NCBI RefSeq assembly: GCF_013433315.1
Contig: NZ_WXVV01000017.1
Span: 1 to 64,000, forward strand
DNA from: Pseudomonas crudilactis
Lineage (GTDB): Bacteria; Pseudomonadota; Gammaproteobacteria; Pseudomonadales; Pseudomonadaceae
Direction of reading: 5' to 3'
Length of the DNA: 64,000 nucleotides
Position 1 is the first letter of the stretch; every line of letters begins with the position of its first letter. Below the pieces are notes generated by a model that saw only the letters and a program-made list of their open reading frames with translations, did not search any database and had not been told where the DNA came from. Positions 24,372-33,671 of the stretch are shown piece after piece. The position numbers and the translations under genes were made by a program.

Positions 24372-26432
24372 ATGGCTTTCGAAGCAATGTTCCAGCCGAT
24401 CCAGATCGGCAAACTGACCATCCGCAACCGCGTGCTCAGCACCGCGCACGCCGAGGTCTACGCGACTGACGGTGGCATGACCACCGACCGCTACGTCAAG
24501 TATTACGAAGAGAAAGCCAAGGGCGGCATCGGCCTGGCGATCTGTGGCGGCTCCTCCGTGGTCGCCATCGACAGCCCGCAGGAATGGTGGAGCTCGGTCA
24601 ACCTGTCGACCGACCGGATCATTCCGCACTTCCAGAACCTGGCCGACGCCATGCACAAGCATGGCGCCAAGATCATGATTCAGATTACCCACATGGGCCG
24701 CCGCTCGCGCTGGGACGGCTTCAACTGGCCGACGCTGATGTCGCCGTCGGGCATCCGTGAGCCGGTGCACCGCGCGACCTGCAAAACCATCGAGCCGGAA
24801 GAAATCTGGCGGGTGATCGGCAATTACGCCCAGGCTGCGCGCCGGGCCAAGGCCGGTGGTCTCGACGGCGTTGAGCTGTCGGCGGTGCACCAGCACATGA
24901 TCGACCAGTTCTGGAGCCCGCGCGTCAACAAGCGCACCGACGAATGGGGCGGCACCTTCGAAGGCCGGATGAAGTTCGGTCTGGAAGTGCTGAAAGCCGT
25001 GCGCGCCGAGGTCGGTGACGACTTTTGCGTGGGCATGCGTCTGTGCGGTGACGAGTTCCACCCGGACGGTTTGTCCCACGAGGACATGAAGCAGATTGCC
25101 AAGTATTACGACGACACCGGCATGCTCGATTTTATCGGCGTCGTCGGCTCGGGTTGTGACACTCACAACACCCTGGCCAACGTGATTCCGAACATGAGTT
25201 ATCCACCGGAGCCGTTCCTGCATCTGGCCGCCGGGATCAAGGAAGTGGTCAAGGTGCCGGTGCTGCACGCACAGAACATCAAGGACCCGAACCAGGCCAC
25301 GCGGATTCTTGAAGGCGGTTACGTCGACATGGTCGGCATGACCCGCGCGCACATCGCTGACCCGCACCTGATCGCCAAGATCAAGATGGGCCAGATCGAC
25401 CAGATCAAGCAGTGCGTCGGCGCCAACTATTGCATCGACCGTCAGTATCAAGGTCTCGACGTGTTGTGCATCCAGAACGCCGCGACGTCCCGTGAGTACA
25501 TGGGCGTGCCGCATATCATCGAGAAATCCACCGGACCGAAACGCAAAGTCGTTGTGGTCGGTGCCGGCCCGGCCGGGATGGAAGCGGCACGGGTTGCCGC
25601 CGAACGTGGCCACGACGTGACCCTGTTCGAGAAGAAAGAATTTATCGGCGGGCAGATCACCACCGCCTCGAAAGCGCCGCAGCGCGACCAGATCGCCGGC
25701 ATCACCCGCTGGTTCCAGCTGGAACTTGCGCGGCTGAAAGTCGATTTGCGCCTGGGCACGGCAGCTGATGCCGACACCATCATGGACTTGCGTCCGGACG
25801 TGGTGGTGCTGGCGGTCGGCGGGCATCCGTACCTGGAACAGAACGAACACTGGGGCGCCGCCGAAGGGCTGGTGGTCAGCAGTTGGGACGTGCTCGACGG
25901 CAAGGTCGCGCCGGGCAAGAACGTGCTGGTCTACGACACCATCTGCGAATTCACCGGGATGTCGGTTGCCGACTTCCTCGCCGACAAGGGCAGCCAGGTC
26001 GAGATCGTCACCGACGACATCAAACCGGGCGTGGCCATCGGCGGTACATCGTTCCCGACCTACTACCGCAGCATGTACCCGAAAGAAGTGATCATGACCG
26101 GCGACATGATGCTCGAGAAGGTTTACCGCGAGGGCGACAAACTGGTCGCGGTGCTGGAGAACGAATACACCGGCGCCAAAGAGGAGCGGGTGGTCGATCA
26201 GGTGGTGGTGGAGAACGGCGTGCGTCCGGATGAAGAAATCTACTACGCGCTCAAAGAGGGTTCGCGCAACAAGGGCCAGATCGACGTCGAAGCGTTGTTC
26301 GCGATCCAGCCGCAACCTTCGCTGAGCGAGGCGGGCGACGGCTACTTGCTGTTCCGCATCGGCGACTGCGTGGCGCAGCGCAACACCCACGCCGCGATCT
26401 ATGACGCGCTCAGACTGTGTAAAGACTTCTAA
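24372..26432 (+). CDS. dgcA: Dimethylglycine demethylase flavoprotein DgcA
   Basis: A 686-aa flavoenzyme of the old-yellow-enzyme/trimethylamine dehydrogenase family. It removes a methyl group from dimethylglycine to give sarcosine. Residues 1 to about 340 form the TIM barrel that binds FMN. An iron-sulfur segment CVGANYCIDRQYQG follows at 348-361, with a further Cys366. The C-terminal half has the nucleotide motif VVVVGAGPAGMEAARVA. Trimethylamine dehydrogenase has Cys at the position of Ala351, so this copy shows only three of four typical cluster cysteines. It lies between the DUF5943 gene and dgcB. Confidence 0.94.
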   Translation: MAFEAMFQPIQIGKLTIRNRVLSTAHAEVYATDGGMTTDRYVKYYEEKAKGGIGLAICGGSSVVAIDSPQEWWSSVNLSTDRIIPHFQNLADAMHKHGAKIMIQITHMGRRSRWDGFNWPTLMSPSGIREPVHRATCKTIEPEEIWRVIGNYAQAARRAKAGGLDGVELSAVHQHMIDQFWSPRVNKRTDEWGGTFEGRMKFGLEVLKAVRAEVGDDFCVGMRLCGDEFHPDGLSHEDMKQIAKYYDDTGMLDFIGVVGSGCDTHNTLANVIPNMSYPPEPFLHLAAGIKEVVKVPVLHAQNIKDPNQATRILEGGYVDMVGMTRAHIADPHLIAKIKMGQIDQIKQCVGANYCIDRQYQGLDVLCIQNAATSREYMGVPHIIEKSTGPKRKVVVVGAGPAGMEAARVAAERGHDVTLFEKKEFIGGQITTASKAPQRDQIAGITRWFQLELARLKVDLRLGTAADADTIMDLRPDVVVLAVGGHPYLEQNEHWGAAEGLVVSSWDVLDGKVAPGKNVLVYDTICEFTGMSVADFLADKGSQVEIVTDDIKPGVAIGGTSFPTYYRSMYPKEVIMTGDMMLEKVYREGDKLVAVLENEYTGAKEERVVDQVVVENGVRPDEEIYYALKEGSRNKGQIDVEALFAIQPQPSLSEAGDGYLLFRIGDCVAQRNTHAAIYDALRLCKDF

Positions 26433-26449
26433 AGGTTTGCACACAACCC

Positions 26450-26540
26450 TGTGGGAGCGAGCTTGCTCGCGAAAGCGGTGGATCAGTCGACATTGATGTT
26501 GAATGTCAGTCCGCCTTCGCGAGCAAGCTCGCTCCCACAG
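26450..26540. repeat. REP doublet between dgcA and dgcB
   Basis: GTGGGAGCGAGCTTGCTCGC and complement with a spacer of about 45 nt, inside the dgc operon. Confidence 0.85.
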
Positions 26541-26596
26541 TGACCGAGTAAGGCAACTCGACCTGCAAGACCCTGCGGTCTTTGGGAGCTTCACCT

Positions 26597-28546
26597 ATGT
26601 TGAACACCCTTCTTCCAATCCTGTTGTTCGCCGCTCTGGGCCTTGGTGTCCTTGGCGCGTTGCGGCGGGTAGCGATGTGGCGCCGGGGCCGGGCCTCGAA
26701 GGTCGATCTGATCGGCGGCCTGTTCGCCATGCCCAAGCGCTACATGGTCGATTTGCACCATGTCGTGGCGCGGGACAAATACATTGCCAACACCCACGTG
26801 GCCACGGCCGGCGGTGCGGTGGCGTCGATTGTGCTGGCGCTGCTGGTGCACGGTTTCGGCCTGCACAACCGTATCCTCGGTTACGCCTTGCTGCTGATGA
26901 CGGCGGTGATGTTCGTCGGCGCGATCTTCGTTTACCTGCGTCGGCGCAATCCGCCGGCGCGGCTGTCGAAGGGCCCGTGGATGCGCCTGCCGAAAAGCCT
27001 GTTGGCGTTCTCGGCGTCGTTCTTTCTGCTGACCTTGCCGGTGGCTGGAATCCTGCCGGAGAACTTTGGCGGTTGGGTGCTCGCGGTCATCCTCGGGATT
27101 GGCGTGCTGTGGGGCGTGTCGGAGCTGTTTTTCGGCATGACGTGGGGCGGGCCGATGAAACACGCCTTCGCCGGTGCGTTGCATTTGGCTTGGCACCGCC
27201 GCGCCGAGCGTTTTGGCGGCGGTCGCTCCACCGGTTTGAAACCGCTCGATTTGAACGATCCGAGCGCGCCACTGGGTGTGGAAAAACCCAAGGATTTCAC
27301 CTGGAACCAGTTGCTCGGTTTCGACGCCTGCGTGCAGTGCGGCAAATGCGAAGCGGCTTGCCCGGCCTTCGCCGCCGGCCAGCCGCTGAACCCGAAGAAG
27401 CTGATTCAGGACATGGTCGTCGGTCTCGCTGGCGGCACCGACGCGAAGTTCGCCGGCAGTCCTTATCCGGGCAAACCGATTGGCGAACACAGTGGCAATC
27501 CGCATCAACCGATCGTCAACGGTCTGGTCGACGCCGAAACCCTGTGGTCGTGCACCACCTGCCGCGCCTGCGTCGAGGAATGCCCGATGATGATCGAGCA
27601 CGTCGACGCCATCGTCGACATGCGCCGTCACCTGACCCTGGAAAGAGGCGCGACGCCGAACAAGGGCGCCGAAGTCCTCGAAAATCTCATCGCTACTGAC
27701 AACCCCGGTGGTTTCGCTCCGGGCGGGCGGATGAACTGGGCGGCGGACTTGAACCTCAATCTGCTCAGCGAAAAGAAATCCACCGACGTGCTGTTCTGGG
27801 TTGGCGACGGTGCGTTCGACATGCGCAACCAGCGCACCCTGCGCGCGTTCGTCAAAGTGCTGAAAGCGGCGAAAATCGACTTTGCCGTACTCGGTCTCGA
27901 AGAGCGTGACAGTGGCGACGTGGCCCGCCGTCTCGGTGACGAAGCAACCTTCCAGTTGCTCGCCAAACGCAATATCCAGACCCTGGCCAAATACAGCTTC
28001 AACCGCATCGTCACTTGCGATCCGCACAGCTTCCACGTGTTGAAAAACGAATACGGCGCGTTCGACGGCAACTACCTGGTGCAGCACCACAGCACCTACA
28101 TGGCGGAAATCATCCAGGCCGGCGCGCTCAACCTCGGGCAGCACAAAGGCAACAGCGTGACCTATCACGATCCGTGCTACCTGGGCCGCTACAACGGCGA
28201 GTACGAAGCGCCGCGCGAAGTGTTGCGGGCCCTCGGCATTGAAGTCAAAGAGATGCAACGTTCCGGCTTCCGCTCGCGCTGCTGCGGCGGCGGTGGCGGG
28301 GCGCCGATCACTGACATTCCGGGTAAGCAGCGGATTCCCGACATGCGCATGGAAGACATCCGCGAGACCGGCGCCGAGCTGGTGGCGGTGGGTTGTCCAC
28401 AATGCACGGCGATGCTCGAAGGCGTGGTCGAACCGCGGCCGCTGATCAAGGACATCGCCGAACTGGTCGCCGACGCGCTGCTCGAAGACGCCGCGCCAAG
28501 CAAGCCTGCCACCCCGGCCAAACGTGAACCTGCGGAGGCCCACTGA
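26597..28546 (+). CDS. dgcB: Membrane iron-sulfur subunit DgcB
   Basis: A 649-aa electron carrier partner of DgcA. The N-terminal third has about five membrane segments. Two 4Fe-4S motifs follow, CVQCGKCEAACP and CTTCRACVEECP. The C-terminal region carries the CCG motif CCGGGGGAP. Such proteins pass electrons from flavoproteins and ETF to quinone. The true start is ATG 26597 (MLNTLLPILL). Its stop shares a base with the etfA start (TGATG). Confidence 0.93.
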   Translation: MLNTLLPILLFAALGLGVLGALRRVAMWRRGRASKVDLIGGLFAMPKRYMVDLHHVVARDKYIANTHVATAGGAVASIVLALLVHGFGLHNRILGYALLLMTAVMFVGAIFVYLRRRNPPARLSKGPWMRLPKSLLAFSASFFLLTLPVAGILPENFGGWVLAVILGIGVLWGVSELFFGMTWGGPMKHAFAGALHLAWHRRAERFGGGRSTGLKPLDLNDPSAPLGVEKPKDFTWNQLLGFDACVQCGKCEAACPAFAAGQPLNPKKLIQDMVVGLAGGTDAKFAGSPYPGKPIGEHSGNPHQPIVNGLVDAETLWSCTTCRACVEECPMMIEHVDAIVDMRRHLTLERGATPNKGAEVLENLIATDNPGGFAPGGRMNWAADLNLNLLSEKKSTDVLFWVGDGAFDMRNQRTLRAFVKVLKAAKIDFAVLGLEERDSGDVARRLGDEATFQLLAKRNIQTLAKYSFNRIVTCDPHSFHVLKNEYGAFDGNYLVQHHSTYMAEIIQAGALNLGQHKGNSVTYHDPCYLGRYNGEYEAPREVLRALGIEVKEMQRSGFRSRCCGGGGGAPITDIPGKQRIPDMRMEDIRETGAELVAVGCPQCTAMLEGVVEPRPLIKDIAELVADALLEDAAPSKPATPAKREPAEAH

Positions 28547-29766
28547 TGAGCGACATTATCCGCCGCGACCCACGCGCTGAATGGATTGCGCGTAACCGCC
28601 TGCACCCGCTGCACGCGGCGATGCAACCGGCGCAACACAGCTGGATGGGCCCCAACGGCATCATCCGCAAGAACCTGCACGGCATCGGTTTTGTCGGGCC
28701 CAACGGCATCAAACGGATCGACCGCAGCGGCGCGCAACAGGGCGGGGCGGTCAAACGTTCCGCTGCTGTGGAAGTGCAACTGCCGCTGCATCAAGTGCCA
28801 GCCCCGGCGTTCTACATCAGCGTGGTGCCGGACATGGTCGGTGGCCGCTTAAGCAGCCACGACCGTGACTTGCTCGGCCTTGCCCATCAACTCGCTGGCC
28901 AGGACGGCGCCGTATTGGCGGTGGTCTTTGGCGAACACAAGGAAAACGCTTTCGCCACCGCCGGCGTGGATCGCTTGCTGGTGCTCGAAGGCGAACAGTT
29001 CAGCGGTTATGCACCGGAACAGCGGGTGCAAGGTTTGCGTGCTGTGGATAACCAGTTCAATCCACGTCACTGGCTGCTGCCGGACAGCCGCAGCGGTGGC
29101 GGTGAACTCGGCCGGCGCTTTGCCGCGGCACTGGGTGAGCGCCCGGCGACGCGGGTCTGGCAGGTCAAGGATCAGGAGTGCATCGGCCGCGCAGGAGCCG
29201 GCTTGCAAGACCTTGCCCGACCGGTCGCGCGGTTGATTCTGGGCGCCGCCGAATGCGCCGAGCCGGTCAGCGAAACCCGACATGAAGCGTTGCCGGTGGA
29301 GTTATCCACAAGCGTCGTGCGCAGCCTGTCGCGGATTGAAGATCTCGGCGCTGTGGCGGTGGACCCCGCAGCGATTCCGATGGCCGAAGCCGAGTTCATT
29401 TTCTCCGGCGGCAACGGCGTCAAGGACTGGCAGCTCTTTCACGAAACGGCAGCGGCGCTCGGCGCTACCGAAGGCGCTTCCCGCGTTGCAGTGGACGATG
29501 GCTTCATGGCCCGTGATCGCCAGGTCGGCGCGTCCGGCACCTGGGTCACCGCGCGGGTCTATGTGGCTGTGGGTATCTCTGGCGCGATTCAGCACCTGCA
29601 AGGCATTGGCGCTTGCGACAAAGTGGTGGCGATCAACCTTGATCCGGGTTGCGACATGATCAAGCGTGCCGATTTGTCGGTGATCGGCGAAAGCGCAGAG
29701 ATTCTGCAGGCGTTGATCGAGGCGGTCGCGGCTTACCGCAACGAAGCCAAACGCGATGCGGCTTAA
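28546..29766 (+). CDS. etfA: Electron transfer flavoprotein alpha subunit
   Basis: A 406-aa ETF alpha chain with an N-terminal extension of about 85 residues compared with ordinary EtfA (about 310 aa). The C-terminal FAD domain is typical: FSGGNGVKDWQLFHETAAAL, RQVGASGTWVTARVYVAVGI and INLDPGCDMIKRADLSVIGE. It probably carries electrons between DgcA and the membrane protein DgcB. It is coupled to dgcB at the start and followed by etfB after 9 nt. Two exact DnaA-box nonamers lie within it at 29043 and 29302, the second through a rare TTA Leu codon. Confidence 0.92.
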   Translation: MSDIIRRDPRAEWIARNRLHPLHAAMQPAQHSWMGPNGIIRKNLHGIGFVGPNGIKRIDRSGAQQGGAVKRSAAVEVQLPLHQVPAPAFYISVVPDMVGGRLSSHDRDLLGLAHQLAGQDGAVLAVVFGEHKENAFATAGVDRLLVLEGEQFSGYAPEQRVQGLRAVDNQFNPRHWLLPDSRSGGGELGRRFAAALGERPATRVWQVKDQECIGRAGAGLQDLARPVARLILGAAECAEPVSETRHEALPVELSTSVVRSLSRIEDLGAVAVDPAAIPMAEAEFIFSGGNGVKDWQLFHETAAALGATEGASRVAVDDGFMARDRQVGASGTWVTARVYVAVGISGAIQHLQGIGACDKVVAINLDPGCDMIKRADLSVIGESAEILQALIEAVAAYRNEAKRDAA

Positions 29767-29775
29767 GGAAACGCT

Positions 29776-30546
29776 ATGAACACGAAAGTAATCAGTCTGG
29801 TTTCCATCGGCGCTCACCCGACTTCCGGGCGGCCACGCCGTGCTGATCAGGACGCGCGCGCCGTTGAACTGGGCCTGCAACTGGCTGGGGATAACCTGCA
29901 AGTGCTGCATGCCGGCGACATTGCGGAACCGGCGTTGCGCGCCTATCTGGGTATGGGTCTTGAGCAGATGCATGTGCTGGAGCAACCGGCTGGCGCCGAT
30001 GCGCTGCCGGCGCTGACCGCGTATCTGCGCGATGCCGGTGCCCAGGTGGTGCTGACCGGCAGCCAGGCGGAAACCGGTGAAGGTTCGGGGATGTTGCCGT
30101 TTCTGCTCGCCGAAGGTCTGGGCTGGCCGCTGGTGGTCGGGCTGGCGCAGGTCGAGTCGATCAACGACGGTTCGGCGCTGGTGCTGCAAGCCTTGCCGCG
30201 TGGGCAACGGCGCCGGTTGAAAGTGAAGCTGCCGTTTCTGGCGACTGTGGATAACGCCGCGCCGAAACCTCGGCAGAGTGCCTATGGCCCGGCGCGGCGC
30301 GGGGTGCTGGAGGCTGACGACGTCGAGGTCGTAGACGACGAGCTCTTGGCTGTCGCCACCCTGCAGCCGGCCAAACCAAGGCCCAAACGCCTGAAAGTGA
30401 TCAAAGCCAAAAGCGGTGCCGACCGGATGAAAGCGGCTACCGCCAAAGCCAGTGGTGGCGGTGGACAAGTGCTCAAAGGCGTTACCCCGCAGGTTGGCGC
30501 CGAAGCCATCCTCAAGTTGCTGATTGAGGAAGGCGTGGTCCGCTGA
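29776..30546 (+). CDS. etfB: Electron transfer flavoprotein beta subunit
   Basis: A 256-aa ETF beta chain. The AMP-binding type stretch is seen in VVLTGSQAETGEGSGMLPFL, and the motif HPTSGRPRRADQDARAVELG is near the N-terminus. The C-terminus ends in a basic linker, KPRPKRLKVIKAKSGADRM. It pairs with etfA in the dgc operon. A DnaA-box nonamer TGTGGATAA is at 30246. Confidence 0.92.
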   Translation: MNTKVISLVSIGAHPTSGRPRRADQDARAVELGLQLAGDNLQVLHAGDIAEPALRAYLGMGLEQMHVLEQPAGADALPALTAYLRDAGAQVVLTGSQAETGEGSGMLPFLLAEGLGWPLVVGLAQVESINDGSALVLQALPRGQRRRLKVKLPFLATVDNAAPKPRQSAYGPARRGVLEADDVEVVDDELLAVATLQPAKPRPKRLKVIKAKSGADRMKAATAKASGGGGQVLKGVTPQVGAEAILKLLIEEGVVR

Positions 30547-30562
30547 CACCCCTCCAATCCTC

Positions 30563-30654
30563 CTGTGGGAGCGAGCTTGCTCGCGAATGCATCGGATCAG
30601 TCAGCAATAATGTTGGCGGATACAGCGCTTTCGCGAGCAAGCTCGCTCCCACAT
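30563..30654. repeat. REP doublet after etfB
   Basis: GTGGGAGCGAGCTTGCTCGC and its complement, about 50 nt apart, at the likely end of the dgc-etf transcript. Confidence 0.85.
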
Positions 30655-30765
30655 GTATTTGGTCGACAACTGTCATTTATTGACATGAAAAACATTGCGC
30701 TTCTGTTTGCAGCTGTCTTCAAGCACGGGTTAGAAAAGCCACTCACCACACAGGGAGTCAAGTGA

Positions 30766-31332
30766 ATGACCGTAAAATTTCGACCTGCCCGGCGCACGGA
30801 TGCGCGCGATATTGCGCGTTTGTTTCAGATCTCCTCAGAGGGCGCCTCGGATTACATCTGGAGTCAGTTGGCGGAGCCGGGCGAGACATTGCTTGATGTC
30901 GGTGAGCGGCGATATGCCCGCGACGATGTGGACTTTTCCTGGCAGAACTGCCTGATCGCTGAGGCCGAAGGCGGCGTGGTCGGCATGATGCACAGCTACG
31001 TCATGCGCGAAGATCCAGACCCGGCACCGCCCACCGATCCTGTGCTGGCGCCTTACGCCGATATGGAGGTGGCGGATACCCTGTACATCTCCAGCCTGGC
31101 GCTGCACGAAGGCTGGCGCAATCAAGGATTGGGCGTGCAGTTCCTCCAGCATGCCCAGGCGCGCGCCGATCAACTCACGCTCAAAGGGCTGAGCCTGATC
31201 GACTACGCCGCCAATACCGGTGCGCGCCGGTTTTATGAGCGACATGGCTTTGGCATCGTCAAAACCTGTCAGGTGGTACCGCATCCGATGATCCGGGTGA
31301 CGGGTGAGGCCTATCTTATGTACCGGGCATGA
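30766..31332 (+). CDS. GNAT family N-acetyltransferase
   Basis: A 188-aa acetyltransferase of the GNAT fold. The acetyl-CoA binding loop is in LHEGWRNQGLGVQFLQHAQA (motif A R/Q-x-x-G-x-G/A), followed by ANTGARRFYERHGF, motif B. A strand near the start, FRPARRTDARDIARLFQIS, fits. The substrate is unknown. It is separated from etfB by a REP pair and has its own GGAG site, so it may be a separate unit. Confidence 0.85.
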   Translation: MTVKFRPARRTDARDIARLFQISSEGASDYIWSQLAEPGETLLDVGERRYARDDVDFSWQNCLIAEAEGGVVGMMHSYVMREDPDPAPPTDPVLAPYADMEVADTLYISSLALHEGWRNQGLGVQFLQHAQARADQLTLKGLSLIDYAANTGARRFYERHGFGIVKTCQVVPHPMIRVTGEAYLMYRA

Positions 31333-32007
31333 ATCCGGTTATCCACTGACGAGGGTTTACACACAATCCCTGTTGGTCAGTCTGTGGATAACATGTTCGC
31401 CCATCACTGCAAGTCACGTCGGCCGTGGCCTGCAGCCTTCAGATCAAAAAACAACCAGCCTAAGTTACGGTTTTTACGGGATTTTTCGGCGGGATAACTT
31501 CCTGAGTTACCCCCGATCTCTGTTGGCGCTTCTGTGGATAAGATGTTTGCTTTCCACTAACAGCCATATAAAACGTGGCTTTCAGAGAGTTGATCAATAA
31601 CTGATCAATTTGCACTTTTAACCGGATGAATCTTCCGAAACCCCCGATTTTTCGCAGTCTTCAGCGCTTTTCCACAGCAGATGCAAAGTTACCCCCGATC
31701 TCTGTTGGCGCTTCTGTGGATAAGGTGTTTGCCATCCGCTGAAGGCCACGATCTGTGTGCCTTTCAGCCTGTTGATCAAAAAACGATCATTGCCTTTCGA
31801 AAACCGTGCTTCTGGATAAGTCACGGTTTTTCTTTGCAAATCAGTGAGATATTTTTTGAGTCATCCACAGTTGTCCCCATTTGCTGTGGGTGGGTATGTG
31901 GATAACTTGTTTGCGGAAGGCTGGGGGGCTTGGTGGGTATGGGGTGTGGGGTGGTTGGTCAGAATTTGTGCAATCAAGGTTCAGGGATGTGGTGAATGTG
32001 AAATAGC
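31333..32007. repeat. Repeat array carrying DnaA boxes
   Basis: No gene is visible here. Exact DnaA boxes (TGTGGATAA, complement of TTATCCACA) start at 31383, 31533, 31715 and 31897, with spacings of 150, 182 and 182 bp. One-mismatch forms lie at 31339, 31668, 31811 and 31861. Two units share ATCTCTGTTGGCGCTTCTGT before the box and GTGTTTGC or ATGTTTGC after it (31517-31550, 31699-31732). GTTGATCA follows two boxes. The segment is richer in A+T than the flanking genes. Confidence 0.85.
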
Positions 32008-32073
32008 TATCGCGAGCAGGCTCACTCCTACAGGGGAACGCATTCCAAATGTAGGCCTTCGCCTGCTCGCGAT
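32008..32073. repeat. REP doublet 3' of gbcA
   Basis: ATCGCGAGCAGGCTCACTCC faces a decayed partner, GTAGGCCTTCGCCTGCTCGC. It sits just beyond the gbcA stop at 32079. Confidence 0.8.
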
Positions 32074-32078
32074 GCTTT

Positions 32079-33374
32079 TTATCCTTGGACAGGGACGCCT
32101 TTGAGGTAAGGCGCAGGCTCGGCCCCAAGGTTGTTCAGCAGACGCTCGCTGTACCAATCAACGAAGTTGACCACGCCAAACTCATAAGTCTTCGAGTAAG
32201 GCCCGGGCTGATACGCCGTCGAGTTGATCCCGCGCTGGTTCTCTTCCGCCAGTCGGCGGTCCTGATCGTTGGTCGCATCCCACACCTGACGCATACGCTC
32301 GACGTCGTAATCCACGCCTTCAACCGCATCCTTGTGCACGATCCACTTGGTGGTGACCATGGTTTCCTGCGCGCTGATCGGCCACACGGTGAAGACGATG
32401 ATGTGGTCGCCCATGCAGTGGTTCCACGAGTGCGGCAGGTGCAGGATGCGCATCGAACCCAGATCCGGGTTCTTGATCCGCCCCATCAGTTTCGCGCAGC
32501 CCTGTTTGCCGTCGAGGGTCATCGACACGGTGCCTTTGAGCAGCGGCATGCGCACGATGCGGTTACGCAGGCCGAAACTGGCGTGGGCGTAAGGAATCTT
32601 CTCGGCTTCCCAGGCAGCGGCGGACGCAGCAACGTGATCCTTGAACGCTTGATCGGCGCGCGGGTCGGTGACGTCGTCCCATTCCAGCAGGGTTTTCAGC
32701 AGTTCCGGGTGCGACGCGTTGCAGTGGTAGCACTCGCGGTTGTTTTCCAGCACCAGTTTCCAGTTGGCCTTTTCGAACAAGGTGGTTTGAATCGCCACCT
32801 TGGTGTTCTCCATGTCGTACGGTTCCATGTAATGGTTCAGCGTCGACAGGAAGTCATCGATGGCCGGCGGGTTCTCGGCCAGGCTGATGAAGATGTAACC
32901 GCCAGCAGTCTTCACGTTCACCGGTTTGAGGCCGTATTGCTTCATGTCGAAGTCGGCGCCCATCTCGGTGCCGGCGAACAGCAGGCGACCGTCCAGTTCA
33001 TAGGTCCACTGGTGGTAATGGCAGACCAGTTTGGCGACCTTGCCTTTTTCGCTGGTGCACAGACGCGAGCCACGGTGGCGGCAGACGTTGTGGAACGCGT
33101 GCACAACGCCTTCGGCGCCACGGATGACGATGATCGGGTTCTTGCCGATCTGCAGGGTCAGGTAGTTGCCCTTGGCCGGGATCTCGCAGGTCATGCCGGC
33201 GATCAACCACTCTTTCTGGAAGATCTCCTGCATGTCGATATCGAACAGCCGCTCATCGCTGTAGAACGGTTGCGGCAGCGAAAAGGTGCGCTCGCGCTCT
33301 TGCAGCATTTGTGCAGTGGCCTTGCGTGCGGGTTCCAGCGGATCGCCCAGGCTGATTTTTGCGGTGACGTCCAT
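32079..33374 (-). CDS. gbcA: Glycine betaine monooxygenase oxygenase subunit GbcA
   Basis: Rieske non-heme iron oxygenase, 431 aa, that demethylates glycine betaine to dimethylglycine, releasing formaldehyde. The Rieske centre is Cys98, His100, Cys118 and His121 (CRHRGSRL...CHYHQW). Mononuclear iron ligands His217 and His222 lie in NNRECYHCNASHPELL. Partner of GbcB, which is divergent. Start MDVTAKISLG is preceded by GAGGA. It is a known GbdR target. Confidence 0.95.
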   Translation of the reverse strand: MDVTAKISLGDPLEPARKATAQMLQERERTFSLPQPFYSDERLFDIDMQEIFQKEWLIAGMTCEIPAKGNYLTLQIGKNPIIVIRGAEGVVHAFHNVCRHRGSRLCTSEKGKVAKLVCHYHQWTYELDGRLLFAGTEMGADFDMKQYGLKPVNVKTAGGYIFISLAENPPAIDDFLSTLNHYMEPYDMENTKVAIQTTLFEKANWKLVLENNRECYHCNASHPELLKTLLEWDDVTDPRADQAFKDHVAASAAAWEAEKIPYAHASFGLRNRIVRMPLLKGTVSMTLDGKQGCAKLMGRIKNPDLGSMRILHLPHSWNHCMGDHIIVFTVWPISAQETMVTTKWIVHKDAVEGVDYDVERMRQVWDATNDQDRRLAEENQRGINSTAYQPGPYSKTYEFGVVNFVDWYSERLLNNLGAEPAPYLKGVPVQG

Positions 33375-33570
33375 CGATGTGATCCTCATGGCCATCTGCG
33401 TGGCCGGCGAAAAGTGGCTGATCAGGTGTGCTGCTAACGGTTGCTACGCAAGGTGTAAAGAAGCTGTCTTGGTGTTGGGGCGAGTGTGGGCCCGGCGCAG
33501 GGCGCAACCTTATCCATGGGCGACATGGTGCAATCTGTTCCCGACGCGCAACCCCCGGTGGTTGGGGGCT

Positions 33571-33605
33571 GGTCGCGATAAGTATGCCGATGTCGCGGAT
33601 AGGTA
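33571..33605. promoter_or_regulatory. Direct repeat in the gbcA-gbcB promoter region
   Basis: GGTCGCGATAAG (33571) and TGTCGCGGATAGG (33591) share GTCGCG 20 bp apart in the 297-bp gap between divergent gbcA and gbcB. The spacing and core resemble the choX-sdaB repeats, so it may be the GbdR site. Nothing else is evident in 33375-33671. Confidence 0.45.
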
Positions 33606-33671
33606 AACGGGCGGTTCGCGCTATACGCAGAATCGCCGACATGAGGCCGACAGTCGGCCGTGGAGAACAGC

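Noticed and set aside
23688..26594. 968-aa open frame on the minus strand opposite dgcA and neighbours
   Set aside because: Codon-shadow frame in GC-rich DNA; dgcA and the DUF5943 gene on the plus strand have clear family motifs.
26591..28543. 650-aa open frame opposite dgcB
   Set aside because: Antisense shadow; dgcB has two clear iron-sulfur motifs.
31304..32128. Several 70-100 aa frames in the DnaA-box region
   Set aside because: No start signals or family features; they overlap each other on both strands and cover the repeat units.
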